A stretch of 64,000 nt of DNA from Candidatus Binatia bacterium (GCA_026004215.1 BPIR01000002.1:113844-177843), one strand, 5' to 3'. Shown: positions 54,039-63,605, numbered from the stretch's first letter. Notes: generated from the sequence alone by a model not told the origin. Program-made: numbers and translations.

Positions 54039-54911
54039 TTATTTGCGACCCAATTCTTGGGATCGCCGCGTGGCTGCAATCACGGCGGCCACGAGCGCGT
54101 CTTTGAACCCCCGCCGGTGGAGCTCGCTTAGACCCGCCAGTGTGGTTCCGCCAGGCGAGGTCACCTGTGCCCGTAAAACTTCAGGGGGTTGCCCCGTTTC
54201 CTGCATCATCGCGGCCGCACCGGCGATCGTTTGGAAGGTCAGCCGTGCGGCCAAAGCGGCAGTGAGTCCGGCGGCCACACCGCCCGCAATCAAGCCTTCG
54301 GCAAATAAGTACACGTAAGCCGGGCCGCTGCCGCTCAGCCCGGTAACGGCGTCCAGCATGCGCTCGTCATCTACGTCCACCGCGTCGCCCACCGCAGAGA
54401 AGATTTGCAGGCCGATCTTCAAATCTGCCGGCGTGGCAAAACGGCCGCGCACCACTACGGTCATGCCCTTGCCGACCAGAGCCGGCGTGTTCGGCATGGC
54501 GCGCAGCACCCGCACCTCTGCGCCCAGGAGCGCCTCGATGCGGGCTGTCGGCACCCCGGCGGCGATACTCACCACCAGGTGTTTCGGCCCAATGGCTCCC
54601 TGCAGCTCCTGGAGCACGCCCTCTAAGTCTTGCGGTTTCACCGCCAGGATGACCACCGGCGATCTCTCCACGACCTGGCGGTTGCTCGGGGTAGTGGCAA
54701 TTTTCAGCTCGCGCTTCAGGGCAGCGAGTTTCGCTTTATCGACATCGCTCGCGATGAGTGACTGGGGCGACGCCAGCCCCGCGTGCACCAAGCCACGCAA
54801 CATCGCCCCCGCCATGTTGCCAGCGCCAATGAATCCAATGGGCGGCAAAGGTTTCGTGCGGGCGGTGGCGCGGGTTTTGGACTTCGTGGATGTGCTCTGA
54901 CTGCGGGCCAT
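54039..54911 (-). CDS. proC: Pyrroline-5-carboxylate reductase
   Basis: 290 residues from ATG 54911, set by an AAAGGAGG site. Last step of proline synthesis, NAD(P)H dependent. Nucleotide-binding FIGAGNMAGAMLRG (27-40), LAVKPQDL, RAMPNTPALVG, and the C-terminal SGSGPAYVYLFAEGL and VTSPGGTTLAGL. The extra ~22 N-terminal residues are Ser/Thr/Lys/Arg-rich. It follows yggS with 50 bp between. Confidence 0.95.
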   Translation of the reverse strand: MARSQSTSTKSKTRATARTKPLPPIGFIGAGNMAGAMLRGLVHAGLASPQSLIASDVDKAKLAALKRELKIATTPSNRQVVERSPVVILAVKPQDLEGVLQELQGAIGPKHLVVSIAAGVPTARIEALLGAEVRVLRAMPNTPALVGKGMTVVVRGRFATPADLKIGLQIFSAVGDAVDVDDERMLDAVTGLSGSGPAYVYLFAEGLIAGGVAAGLTAALAARLTFQTIAGAAAMMQETGQPPEVLRAQVTSPGGTTLAGLSELHRRGFKDALVAAVIAATRRSQELGRK

Positions 54912-54961
54912 GCGTTTGCCTCCTTTGCGTTGCGAGCGTCCGGTGCTCCGGATTTCTTCCG

Positions 54962-55666
54962 TCAATGCGCAGGGGGTCGCTCACCAAAAATGGCGCGCCC
55001 GATGCGCACGAAAGTAGCTCCCTCCTCGACAGCAACTTCGAAGTCGTCGCTCATCCCCATGGACAATTCTTGCAACGGTGCTTGCGGAAGCCCGAGCCGC
55101 TGCCAAGTGTCCCGCAGCTCGCGTAACTGCCGGAAATACGGCCGGCTATCTTCCGCATGCCGAGGTGGCGGCGGGATGCACATCAAGCCGCGCACGCACA
55201 CATGCCGGCAATCTCGCAGCGCACGAAACAGCACCTCGAGAGCTGCGGGAGCGACCCCAGTTTTGGAAGCCTCGCCGGCAAGATTGACCTCGAACAACAG
55301 GTCCACGCGCGGCAAACCGGCTCGGCGGGCGCGGCCTTCGATCTCTTCCAGCAATGCAACACTGTCTACACTGTGAATGAGGCGAAAAATTTCCAGCGCA
55401 GCCTTGACCTTGTTGCGCTGCAAGTGACCCACCATGTGCCAGCGGACTGGGCCGCGGACCATGCTGGCCTTGGCCCGCGCCTCTTGCACGTAGTTCTCGC
55501 CGATGTCTTCGATTCCAGCATCGACAGCAGCCTGAATCGCTTCGGGCGGCTGTGTCTTGGCCACGGCGACGATACGTACCTCGGACGGATGGCGCCCCGT
55601 GCGTCGCGCCGCTCGTTCGATCCGCTCCCGAACCAAGGCCACGCGATCTGCAATTTCCTGGGTCAT
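54962..55666 (-). CDS. yggS: YggS family pyridoxal-phosphate homeostasis protein
   Basis: 234 residues from ATG 55666, whose ATG overlaps the maf stop (ATGA). PLP Lys37 in IVAVAKTQ, then GENYVQEARAK, WHMVGHLQRNKV, VNLAGEASKTGV, MCIPPPP and LSMGMSDDFEVAVEEGATFVRIGRAIFG. PLP-binding protein with no known enzyme activity that buffers B6 and affects amino-acid balance. Commonly next to proC, as here. Confidence 0.95.
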   Translation of the reverse strand: MTQEIADRVALVRERIERAARRTGRHPSEVRIVAVAKTQPPEAIQAAVDAGIEDIGENYVQEARAKASMVRGPVRWHMVGHLQRNKVKAALEIFRLIHSVDSVALLEEIEGRARRAGLPRVDLLFEVNLAGEASKTGVAPAALEVLFRALRDCRHVCVRGLMCIPPPPRHAEDSRPYFRQLRELRDTWQRLGLPQAPLQELSMGMSDDFEVAVEEGATFVRIGRAIFGERPPAH

Positions 55667-56265
55667 CTCTCCAACACCGGAGGAAAGCGGATGTCGCCGA
55701 GCACGCCGTAGCGGCGCAAGCACGCTGCGACTTCTGCCAGCGGCAGTCCGATCACATTGGTGAGCGAACCTTCGATTCGGGCGATCAAATCCCGACCTCG
55801 GCCTTGCGCGCCGTACGCTCCAGCTTTGTCGAGCGGCTCCCCGCTGGCCACGTAGGCTCGAATCTCGGCGTCCGAAAGATGCTGGAAGGTCACCAGGCTC
55901 TGCACGGCAAACGCCTCCAGAACCTCGCCGCGGCGCGCCACACACACGCCCGTGCACACGCGGTGGGTGCGGCCCGAAAGCTGGCGCAACAGGGCGACAG
56001 CATGGTTCGCATCACGAGGCTTTCCCAGAATGGTACCGTCCAACTCCACCTCGGTGTCGGCGCCTAAAACGAGGCTGTGTGCATGCCGAAGCGATACCGC
56101 CACAGCCTTGTCTGCAGCTAGCCGTCGAACATAGCTCTCTACCGTTTCGTGGGCGGCGGGGATTTCCTCCACGTTTGCCGGCTCGACGAGGAAAGCGACC
56201 CCGAGCGAGGCCAACAATTCCCGACGACGCGGGGAAGCCGAAGCCAGAACCACCGGGGGCGACAT
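55663..56265 (-). CDS. maf: Maf family nucleotide pyrophosphatase
   Basis: 200 residues from ATG 56265. Hydrolyses non-canonical NTPs and helps control division. ASASPRRRELLASLG near the start, LVLGADTEVELDG (acidic metal site), and the C-terminal LDKAGAYGAQG and IEGSLTNVIGLPLAEV. Divergent from the lytic transglycosylase with 66 bp between, so promoters are compact. Confidence 0.95.
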   Translation of the reverse strand: MSPPVVLASASPRRRELLASLGVAFLVEPANVEEIPAAHETVESYVRRLAADKAVAVSLRHAHSLVLGADTEVELDGTILGKPRDANHAVALLRQLSGRTHRVCTGVCVARRGEVLEAFAVQSLVTFQHLSDAEIRAYVASGEPLDKAGAYGAQGRGRDLIARIEGSLTNVIGLPLAEVAACLRRYGVLGDIRFPPVLER

Positions 56266-56331
56266 GGCCCAGCTTTGTTCGCAAACTCGCCGCATCGCTG
56301 CAAGCGAACGGGTTTGCTAACCGGGGCATTC

Positions 56332-58398
56332 ATGCGGCAGTTCGGGTGGTTGGTGCTGGCGGCGTTGGTTGGAACGCTCAGCGGATGTGGTGCGCATGAA
56401 TGGCCGGATCCGGGCGCGGTGTGGCTTCGCTGGCGCAGCGCGCGGGTCAAACAGCGAGCCTTTCACGATGCCTGGCAAGCGTGGCAACAGGGGCATCACG
56501 AACAAGCCTATCGCGGATTCGCTCGGCTGGCGCGTGCTTACCCCGAACTCGCGGACCACTGTTGGTATCACGCAGGTTTAGCGGCGATGCGCCTGGGCCA
56601 CCCGGACCGCGCTGCGCAGGCCATGCGCCGGTTGACGCAAAATTTTCCCCACAGCGTGTTTTTTTTAGAGGCTGCGGTCTTCTTGGGGGAGCAAGCGGAG
56701 AAAAAAGGCGAAGTGGCCCGCGCCCGGGCTTGGGCGGCGCGGGTGTTGGCGTCTGCACCGCCGGATGAACTGCGCCAGCGCGCCTCGCTGGTCATGGCAC
56801 GCTGCGACGAACGCGAAGGTGCGATCGCGGCCGCCGTGGATACATATCGCCGGGTGTGGCGCGAGGCGCGCGCTGCCTCCGTGCGCGAGCAAGCCCGCCA
56901 GGCTCTGGCGAGCGCACGTACGGCCCATGCGGGCGTGCTGCCGGAAGAGCGCCTTCGAATCGAGGAAGCGGAATGGGCCGTGCGTGATCGCGACTGGCGG
57001 CTCGCCCAAGAGCTTGCGCAACCTCTCTTGTTGGCGGCCGACGCAGAAGTCCGTGCTCGCGCCCTGTTTGTGCTTGCCGATGTGGCATACGGCCTCGGTC
57101 AGTGGGAAGACGCGCTCACGGGTTGGTGGGCGGTCCCGCAGCGCTATCCGGAAAGCCGCGTGGCGTCCGCGGCGCTGTACCGCATGGGCACGGTCTTGTG
57201 GAACCGCAATCGGGATGCCGCAGCCGACCGTGTGTTCGCGGAATTGCTGCGCCGCTATCCTGCAGCAGATGAAGCTCCAAAGGCGGCCATCGCTCGAGCG
57301 CGCATTGCCTATACGGGCGGGGCAGCGGTCCGTGCGGAGCAGTTGCTGCGCGAAGCCGAATCACTGGTGTGGAACCGTGAAGCCCAACAGGAACTCTTTT
57401 GGTGGCGTGGCTGGGTCGCGTATAAGCAGCAAAACTGGGCGGCTGCCGCGGCGGCGTTTCAACGCTTGGGGTCGGACGACGAGCGGGCGCAGTACTGGCT
57501 GGCCCGCACTTGGGAGCAGCAAGGGAACCGGTCGCGGGCCATCGCGATTTACCGGCGGCTCACTTCCGGCCGGCCGCGCTTTTATGCCGACTTGGCGCGG
57601 CGCAGACTAAGTGGCCTCGGCTCCCAACCGTTTCGCCTGGCGGGGCTGAGCGTGGCCCCACCAGAGCCGACTTCCGTTCCACCTCCGGCGGGGGTCGACC
57701 GGTTTCACTACACACGCTGGCAACACTTGTTGGCTGCTGGGGTCACTCCCCTGGCGCGCAAGGAATTGGCCGCCCTCGCTGCGGCTGCTCCCGCCGGGGA
57801 CAGTGCGTGGCGAACATTCCTCGTGGCTGCATCGTTCCAGAGCCACGCCTATGCTGATTTGCTTCGGCGTCTCTCCTCGTGGCCGGACATGCCCCGTGCG
57901 GAGCGGGAGCGGCTGGAGTACCCACTGGCGTTTTTCACGCTGGTGGACGAAGCGGCGCGCGCTCATCGGGTGGATCCCTTGTTCCTGCTTGCCGTGATGC
58001 GGCAGGAAAGCCTGTTCGATCCCGAGATTTGTTCTCCTGCAGGGGCATGTGGCCTGATGCAGTTGTTGCCGGGCACAGCCGAGCAAGTCGCAACCAGCCT
58101 CGGGTGGGTACTCCGGGCAACGGATCTCTTCGATCCGGGGCGAAGCATTGCCCTGGGCGCCCGGCACTTGCGGGAACTTCTCGACCGATTTGGCGACGAC
58201 CCCCTGTTGGCCTTGGCGGCTTACAACGGCGGCGAGGAGGCAGCGCGGCGCTGGGCGGCGCGCACTCGCGGGTTACCGCCGGACGAGTTCGTAGAAGACA
58301 TTACCTACCGGGAAACCCGCGACTACGTAAAACGCGTGTGGACCCATTACCTTCGCTACCAGGCCCTCTACTTTGGCGAGACGCGCGACCCGGGATAG
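56332..58398 (+). CDS. Lytic transglycosylase, Slt70-like lipoprotein
   Basis: 688 residues. Cuts peptidoglycan glycan strands to 1,6-anhydro ends. A signal peptide with lipobox LSGC (Cys19) predicts an outer- or inner-membrane lipoprotein. Long TPR-like alpha-superhelix (about 25-500), then the SLT domain (about 545-670) with catalytic Glu559 in MRQESLFDPE, SPAGACGLMQLLPGTA, LGARHLRELLDRFGDDPLLALAAYNGG. Stop to the next (convergent) gene is 27 bp. Confidence 0.94.
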   Translation: MRQFGWLVLAALVGTLSGCGAHEWPDPGAVWLRWRSARVKQRAFHDAWQAWQQGHHEQAYRGFARLARAYPELADHCWYHAGLAAMRLGHPDRAAQAMRRLTQNFPHSVFFLEAAVFLGEQAEKKGEVARARAWAARVLASAPPDELRQRASLVMARCDEREGAIAAAVDTYRRVWREARAASVREQARQALASARTAHAGVLPEERLRIEEAEWAVRDRDWRLAQELAQPLLLAADAEVRARALFVLADVAYGLGQWEDALTGWWAVPQRYPESRVASAALYRMGTVLWNRNRDAAADRVFAELLRRYPAADEAPKAAIARARIAYTGGAAVRAEQLLREAESLVWNREAQQELFWWRGWVAYKQQNWAAAAAAFQRLGSDDERAQYWLARTWEQQGNRSRAIAIYRRLTSGRPRFYADLARRRLSGLGSQPFRLAGLSVAPPEPTSVPPPAGVDRFHYTRWQHLLAAGVTPLARKELAALAAAAPAGDSAWRTFLVAASFQSHAYADLLRRLSSWPDMPRAERERLEYPLAFFTLVDEAARAHRVDPLFLLAVMRQESLFDPEICSPAGACGLMQLLPGTAEQVATSLGWVLRATDLFDPGRSIALGARHLRELLDRFGDDPLLALAAYNGGEEAARRWAARTRGLPPDEFVEDITYRETRDYVKRVWTHYLRYQALYFGETRDPG

Positions 58399-58425
58399 CA
58401 TAGAGCTACCCCAGCGCAGGAAATG

Positions 58426-58854
58426 CTACGCCCGCTGCGGCCCGCGCGGAGAAGTGCGCTCGATGTCCAGAATGTCCATGCGGCGGCGCATGAACTGTAG
58501 CTCCCGGCGATGCTCGGTGGCGAGCTGATTGAGCTTGCGCCATCCTGCGGGAGTGCAGATGACCAAAACCTCCCGCCGGTTTTCAGGATTTTCCTTGCGG
58601 ATGACGTATCCGTGCGCCTCGGCCCGATCCACGAGCTCGACCACGGTGTGGTGGCGCAACTGCAAAAAATCGGCGAGGCGCGAAATGGTCACACCCTCCG
58701 AGCCTCCGAGCGCGGCCGCACCGAGGAGCAGCGAATGTTGCTGCGGGGTGAGCCCCACTTTGCGCGCTGCCAGCTCCGTGCTGCGGAACAGCTTGCGCAG
58801 CGCCTCGCGGTAACGGGCTAGGTTACGAATTTCGCTCGACACTGGGTTTGCCAC
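58426..58854 (-). CDS. MarR family transcriptional regulator
   Basis: 142 residues from GTG 58854. Winged-helix repressor, dimer, likely responds to a small phenolic or oxidative signal. Recognition part GVTISRLADFLQLRHHTVVELVDRAEAHGYV and the wing ENRREVLVICTPAGW. Pairs with no gene on its own strand; the target could be its own promoter. Confidence 0.9.
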   Translation of the reverse strand: MANPVSSEIRNLARYREALRKLFRSTELAARKVGLTPQQHSLLLGAAALGGSEGVTISRLADFLQLRHHTVVELVDRAEAHGYVIRKENPENRREVLVICTPAGWRKLNQLATEHRRELQFMRRRMDILDIERTSPRGPQRA

Positions 58855-59306
58855 GAGCGGAGTGTTTATCGCGAAACGGCTCCGTACTCAATCGGGCGGG
58901 TGGGTTTTCTTCGGAAGGGTGGCAACTCTGCGTGCGAGTAACTCGGAAACCGAGAAATGCGATGGGGAATGCTGCGGCTGCAGCTTTTCGGCAGGCTTGT
59001 CTCTCGTTGTCGATCGCCCATTGCGAGCGGAGCTCTGTGACGCACGTTGTATGCTCTCGGCTGCCTGCCGGGTCTAACGCGCACAGCTCCCTCTTGGTTG
59101 CGAAGCCCCCTGCCCGCGCCCGTTACGCTTCCCAACGGTGGATGTCCCATTTTTACTATTTCGTGTGGTTCTTGGGGTAAAACAACGAGCGCATCTTGTG
59201 TCGAGTGGCATCGGAGGAGTTTCACCGCCCGACGGCCGCGGCGTCGTTTCCAGGCACTAGGAAACCCCCGGCAGCATCGCTGCCCATTGCGGGGCTCTCT
59301 CGGATG
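58855..59306. other. Intergenic region upstream of the MarR gene
   Basis: 452 bp. Expected to hold the MarR operator, but no palindrome is distinctive. A 12-codon frame at 59142-59180 is noted and rejected below. Confidence 0.4.
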
Positions 59307-59504
59307 CTAGCTCGCTTGGAGGTGTTGCAGGCGAGCGATCAGTGCCTTGGTGCGTTCTTCTTCCTGTTCGAGCCGTTTGCGAAACTCGCGCGTGGCGGCC
59401 TTGTGAATCTCGTGAGAGAGCATCGTTGCGTGCGCTTCTAAAACCGCAAGCAAGAGTCGCACGTCCTCTGCATCCACTGCCAGGTGCATAACAGGCTCCG
59501 TCAT
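59307..59504 (-). CDS. Small hypothetical protein with coiled-coil
   Basis: 65 residues from ATG 59504. Starts with a mixed hydrophobic segment (VRLLLAVLEAHATML), then a charged helix (HKAATREFRKRLEQEEERTKALIARLQH) that could be a coiled coil. No family recognised. Coding is supported by codon pattern and length only. Confidence 0.5.
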   Translation of the reverse strand: MTEPVMHLAVDAEDVRLLLAVLEAHATMLSHEIHKAATREFRKRLEQEEERTKALIARLQHLQAS

Positions 59505-59603
59505 CGGCCACCGCTCTTACTCGAGCCTGCCGATGTTGTAAAGTAAATCCAAACGAAGGCCGGCCGTCTCCAGGCGCCCGAGCTGGATTGCTCCGCGGCC
59601 CGG

Positions 59604-60668
59604 CTACTCCCCTGCACGGGGCGCGATGCGAACTGCCGGACGGTACGAGGCATCGCGGAGAAGGTAAAAGATGCCACCGATGAGAGTGGGCGCTTCCGCG
59701 GCCCAAAAGCCCAAGGCCGCAGACAAAATCGAGGTTTCCAAACCAATTCGGTGCGCCAGCACCAAAGCCTGTACAATTTCTCGCACGCCTTCACCCGCAA
59801 TCGTGAACGGACTCATCACGGTGGCAAAAATTTGGATGGTGGAACCGAACACGACTTCCCAGAACTCCGCGTGATGAGCGCCTACCGCAATGGCGGTGAA
59901 GAAGTAGGTGACCGCTGTGAAAAAATGCACCCCAAAACTGAGTACGGCCGCACCCAGTAACAGTCGCTTTTGGCCGCGGTATGCGGCGGCCGCGGAGTGA
60001 AGGCGGGCAACGAAGCCGCCGATGCGGCCGCGCCGAAATTCCGAGAAGAGATCGAGCAACCACAACAGCCAGCGCGGGTGCAGTAACACGGCGAAGAACA
60101 AAACGGTGATCGAAGCCGCCAGCGGAATCGTTACCCAACCCACGCTGGCGGCGCGCGGGCCGAGGATGGCGTGCCCGAGGGGAAACGTGACCAAGAAACA
60201 CAGAAAGATGCCGACGATCCCGAGCCCCTTTTCGATGACGGTAGCGGCGGCGGCCTCAGCAGTGCGACCGGTAAAGCGAGCCGCGTCGTAAAGTTTGTAG
60301 CCATCCAAACCAATGGTGGAGGGCAAGAACGTCCCCAAAAACCTCCCGATCAGAAACGTGGTGAAGATGTGCCAAAGCGGAAAGTGCAAGCCCTGGCCGC
60401 GGAGAAGCAAATTCCAGCGGAGCATCGAACACACGATTCCGCACACCCGGACCAGAAACGCGACCAGAGCAAAACGCCAAAAGGTGGCGGTATCGATTCG
60501 TGGTAGGTAGTTCCCAATCGCCTCGATCGCCGATACCTTTGCGCCCGTTTCGGTTTCCACGGGATGTTGCAGCAACAGGTAAAAGGCAGCCACGGTGACG
60601 GCGAGTTTTGCGAGAAAGGAGAACAAGGAGCGCAGCGGTCGAGCAGGTGCCGGGGCAGCAGCAACCAC
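59604..60668 (-). CDS. UPF0104/lysylphosphatidylglycerol-synthase-type membrane protein (flippase-like)
   Basis: 354 residues with about eight hydrophobic segments (LFSFLAKLAVTVAAFYLLL, FALVAFLVRVCGIV, ALGFWAAEAPTLIGGIFYLLRD). Conserved LVRV..WNLLLRGQG, GRFLGTFLPSTIGLDGYKLYDAARFTG and the C-terminal SPFTIAGEGVREIVQA motif mark this family. Members may move lipids or lipid-linked sugars; the catalytic domain of MprF is lacking. It overlaps closely with the next gene (gap of 3 bp). Confidence 0.87.
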   Translation of the reverse strand: MVAAAPAPARPLRSLFSFLAKLAVTVAAFYLLLQHPVETETGAKVSAIEAIGNYLPRIDTATFWRFALVAFLVRVCGIVCSMLRWNLLLRGQGLHFPLWHIFTTFLIGRFLGTFLPSTIGLDGYKLYDAARFTGRTAEAAAATVIEKGLGIVGIFLCFLVTFPLGHAILGPRAASVGWVTIPLAASITVLFFAVLLHPRWLLWLLDLFSEFRRGRIGGFVARLHSAAAAYRGQKRLLLGAAVLSFGVHFFTAVTYFFTAIAVGAHHAEFWEVVFGSTIQIFATVMSPFTIAGEGVREIVQALVLAHRIGLETSILSAALGFWAAEAPTLIGGIFYLLRDASYRPAVRIAPRAGE

Positions 60669-60671
60669 GGT

Positions 60672-61343
60672 TCAGGGCCTCCGTTCGAGTTTTTGTTCCA
60701 ACTGCCGGAGGCGAAACTCCACTTTGCGCAAACGTTCGTCCTCAGTGGCGCGCTCGCTGGCCGGCCCGGGCGCGCTCGAGAGATTTCGTCGTTCCAGCGC
60801 TTCCAGCCTCGCTTCGAGACGTTGCAATCGTGATTCGATGTTCTCCAGGCGCCCGGCTTCCATAGACCCCGGGGCCGAGGCATGGGGTGCAATACCTGGC
60901 GAGGCTTGCACCTGCGACCGGGGACCCGAGGTTCCGAGCGGCAATTCGCCTTTCCCGATCACGAGCAAATTTTGCGGATCGCGCACGACAACTTCCCAGC
61001 GGCCGCGAAATTCTCGCACCAGCCCACTCGCACGCACGGTTTTGCCGGGCAGTTCCCGTTCGGCATCGAATGGGAAGCGGCTCAGAAGCCCCTCCACGAG
61101 CACCGCTTCGACTTGCACGGGACTCTGAGCAAGCTGTAAACGTATGACGTTACCTTCGCGGCGGGCGGCCTGAACCACGGCTTCCACGGTGACTTCTTCG
61201 CCTCCGTACAAAGGTACCACGCTTGCGTCCACCACTGGCGCCACGGCGTGGCCACGAACGCTTGGCGCGAGACTGAAAGCGCACACCACGCCCCATCGCG
61301 CCCACCTCAGCCAGCAACCAAGCGCGTTAGAGCTTAAAGCCAC
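60672..61343 (-). CDS. Exported protein with OB-like domain and coiled-coil tail
   Basis: 223 residues from GTG 61343, preceded by GAGGTGG. A signal-like hydrophobic stretch near the start, then a beta-rich part (about 35-130; VVQAARREGNVIRLQLAQSPVQVEAVLVEGLL and GKTVRASGLVREFRGRWEVVVRDPQNLLV) like OB-fold nucleic-acid or sugar binding modules, and a helical tail rich in Leu/Glu/Arg heptads (LENIESRLQRLEARLEALERR). Function unknown. It starts inside the end of the small gene upstream and ends 3 bp before the UPF0104 gene. Confidence 0.7.
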   Translation of the reverse strand: MALSSNALGCWLRWARWGVVCAFSLAPSVRGHAVAPVVDASVVPLYGGEEVTVEAVVQAARREGNVIRLQLAQSPVQVEAVLVEGLLSRFPFDAERELPGKTVRASGLVREFRGRWEVVVRDPQNLLVIGKGELPLGTSGPRSQVQASPGIAPHASAPGSMEAGRLENIESRLQRLEARLEALERRNLSSAPGPASERATEDERLRKVEFRLRQLEQKLERRP

Positions 61344-61494
61344 GATCCACCTCGTCTTCGTCTATCGAAGGCGCCAGTTCTTCGAGCTTGCGGAAAACGA
61401 TTTCAATGAGTTTGTCCAGCCTGCGGTACTCTCCCGAGCGGGCAGCGGCCCGAGCCACGCTTACGGCTAATCGAAGTTTTTCGTCGCGCGTCAT
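61327..61494 (-). CDS. Small conserved-looking protein, unknown
   Basis: 55 residues from ATG 61494, which has GAGGG 6 bp upstream; ATG 61500 would sit directly against it. Sequence MTRDEKLRLAVSVARAAARSG, then acid-rich end. Its stop overlaps the following gene's GTG start by 17 bp, suggesting coupling. No family recognised. Confidence 0.6.
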   Translation of the reverse strand: MTRDEKLRLAVSVARAAARSGEYRRLDKLIEIVFRKLEELAPSIDEDEVDRGFKL

Positions 61495-62045
61495 GACCAT
61501 CCCTCGATCGAAATTCCCCGCGCTTATAGCGCGCTGCACGGGGGATGTCTGCGAAGACACGCGAGCAAAGTCGCACTCAAAACCGCCAATGAATGCCAGT
61601 GATGCACTGCGTCGCGTCCGGTTGCTCGGCCCCCGAAGGGCGATGCCGACGTGTCCGGCATCCTAGACACGGCACATGTGTCGGCACTGCCGATGGAAGG
61701 CAAGCGCGCACCCTACTGGGGCTTCAACGTCGGGTTCCTCATCCGGCCCTATACATCTCGAACACCCAAGGGGCGGTTCAGTGTCCCGTCGGGCAGCTCG
61801 TGTGACCCTCTGGCCTCGAAGAGGTCGCCGGCGAGCAATTTCTTTCCGTGCCTTCCGGAACGGATTGCACTGTGCTTGGTCGAGTGGACGGCAAACTGCG
61901 CCCTGGGTGCACGGTGTGTTGCACCTGAGTTTGCGGTGCGGTCAAAAGGGTGGTAGGTTTATCGGGCTCGGGGTCCGCAGCTTGGCCACCGAAGAGGATG
62001 GCAAAACGGAGCAGAATTGCGGACAAGGAAAGGAGCACCCCAACC
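61495..62045. other. Intergenic region, divergent
   Basis: 551 bp between divergent genes. Frames on the plus strand (for example 61651-61956) show no conserved sequence. No RNA gene recognised. Confidence 0.4.
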
Positions 62046-62219
62046 ATGGCCGGCGGAAAAACGTTCAAGCGCGATCAGAAACGCAGAAAAGAAATGGCGC
62101 GCAAGCTCAAGCAAGAAGAGAAAATGCGCAAGCGCCTAGAGCGGCGGGAAGCGAAGAAGAGCGGGTCGGCCCAGGAAGAAGGAGCAGAACCGCTCACCCC
62201 AGAGCCGACCACGGAGTAA
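62046..62219 (+). CDS. Small basic helical protein
   Basis: 57 residues from ATG 62046, with an AAAGGAGCACC ribosome site. Lys/Arg/Glu-rich from GGKTFKRDQKRRKEMARKLK onward, then an acidic Pro-rich end. It resembles short highly charged proteins that occur in many Deltaproteobacteria-like genomes, possibly nucleic-acid or ribosome associated; this is only a likeness. Stop followed by a GC-rich segment. Confidence 0.7.
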   Translation: MAGGKTFKRDQKRRKEMARKLKQEEKMRKRLERREAKKSGSAQEEGAEPLTPEPTTE

Positions 62220-62305
62220 CCTCGCCCTCCCCGCATGCCACCGGGGAGAGCGAAAGCGTGCCTTTCGCAGTCATTCACTAGCCAAAGCGCGAGAGGAGAG
62301 TCTTT

Positions 62306-63460
62306 TCAGCGAATCGGGTAGTGATAACCCAAATCCACAACACCAATCCGAGTGCACTCTAATTCGGTTCCCGGAGCACAGCCGGGCGGGCAACAGCCGA
62401 CCCCAGTGCAGTCCGCCTTGTTGTCCACCTGAATTGTCCGTTGTGCCAAGATCGCCACGAGCTCGGGATCCGTCCCGGGATCGCCCGCATCCATGATGGC
62501 ACTACCTCCACGGCACTCGTCGTCCGTGCCCGGGATGCGAAAGCCGTCTGGGCTGCGGGGATCGAGCCAAAACGGATCCACATCGAGATCGTTCGGACCC
62601 CGCGGCACGTTGAGAGCGCGGTCGCGGTTGAGGTTGTAGTTGCTGTCCACGCCGACGGTGATGGGGTCAGCGAAAATCCCCAAGGGCGTGTTGGCGATGA
62701 AGATGTTGTTGCGAACGAACACGTTCTCTGCGGGGAACTCGGGAGCGCCGGCTGCAAGCCCACTGCCCATGTTGCCGTAGAATGTGTTGTTGACCACCGC
62801 TACGTTCGACGCCCCGAGCAAGGCCACGCCGGCGCCGCCGTTGGCGAGGAGCAGGTTGTTCCACACCCGCACCCCGTCGCTTTGCAAGATGCGGATTCCG
62901 TCCCGGGTGTTACTGCGAACCACGAGATTCACCAGTGTCAGGTTGGCACTGTCTCGCACCTCGATACCCGCCCGGGCGGCATCGCGCACGGTGAAGCCAT
63001 CCAGTGTCACGTCGCTCACGCCCTCCAAGAGCACTCCGGTCGCCCCACCCCGAGCGTTGATGACCACTTCGCCGGCGGGGAAACCGGTGAGTGCGCCGGT
63101 GATATCCGCAACGATCCGCACCGGACCCGGCAAATCCTCGGCTCCTAAGCGGAAAGGTTCATAGACTCCGGCCGGCACGGCGACGACCGCGCCCGGGGGG
63201 GCGACGCGTACCGTGTCCACGATGCCTCGGCTTCCCGGCAAAACTTGCACCGGAGTTTGCGTCGGCGTGGGAGCAGGCGGGGGGATTGTCCGCGTTGCCG
63301 TAAACGTCGGCTCGCCTGGGCGGAGCGTGCGCGTCGGGGTACGCGTGGGCGTTGCTGGTGTCACGGCCGGGCCACCGTTGCCACCTCCGCCGCAGCCAGC
63401 AAGCAGGGTGAACAGGTAGAGCGCCAAACAGGTTAGACTCCAGGTCATCCGTGCCGGCAT
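62306..63460 (-). CDS. Right-handed beta-helix lipoprotein
   Basis: 384 residues from ATG 63460 with an AAAGGA ribosome site. Lipobox LAGC (Cys23), a Thr/Pro-rich linker (about 35-75), then PbH1-type parallel beta-helix repeats (about 85-265; VRVWNNLLLANGG, VAVVNNTFYGN, VFVRNNIFIAN) with the frequent Asn ladders, and a C-terminal Cys-rich end (CTGVGCCPPGCAPGTELEC). Likely a surface or periplasmic carbohydrate-binding or lyase-like protein; no catalytic site was assigned. Function unknown. Confidence 0.82.
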   Translation of the reverse strand: MPARMTWSLTCLALYLFTLLAGCGGGGNGGPAVTPATPTRTPTRTLRPGEPTFTATRTIPPPAPTPTQTPVQVLPGSRGIVDTVRVAPPGAVVAVPAGVYEPFRLGAEDLPGPVRIVADITGALTGFPAGEVVINARGGATGVLLEGVSDVTLDGFTVRDAARAGIEVRDSANLTLVNLVVRSNTRDGIRILQSDGVRVWNNLLLANGGAGVALLGASNVAVVNNTFYGNMGSGLAAGAPEFPAENVFVRNNIFIANTPLGIFADPITVGVDSNYNLNRDRALNVPRGPNDLDVDPFWLDPRSPDGFRIPGTDDECRGGSAIMDAGDPGTDPELVAILAQRTIQVDNKADCTGVGCCPPGCAPGTELECTRIGVVDLGYHYPIR

Positions 63461-63605
63461 GATCGTTCCTTTCGCCGATGAAGTCACGGACGCCGTTTAG
63501 CCATAGCGGAAAGGGGAAGTCCACCGTTTCTCTGCGGGCGCACTGTTCGCCCGTACGCCAGCACATGCGCCGGCCTCCACCGTGCCCGTGCGCGGCGGTG
63601 CCGAG

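Noticed and set aside
59142..59180. 12-codon frame MSHFYYFVWFLG resembling a CydX start
   Set aside because: Too short, ends before the membrane helix, and no cytochrome bd genes are nearby.
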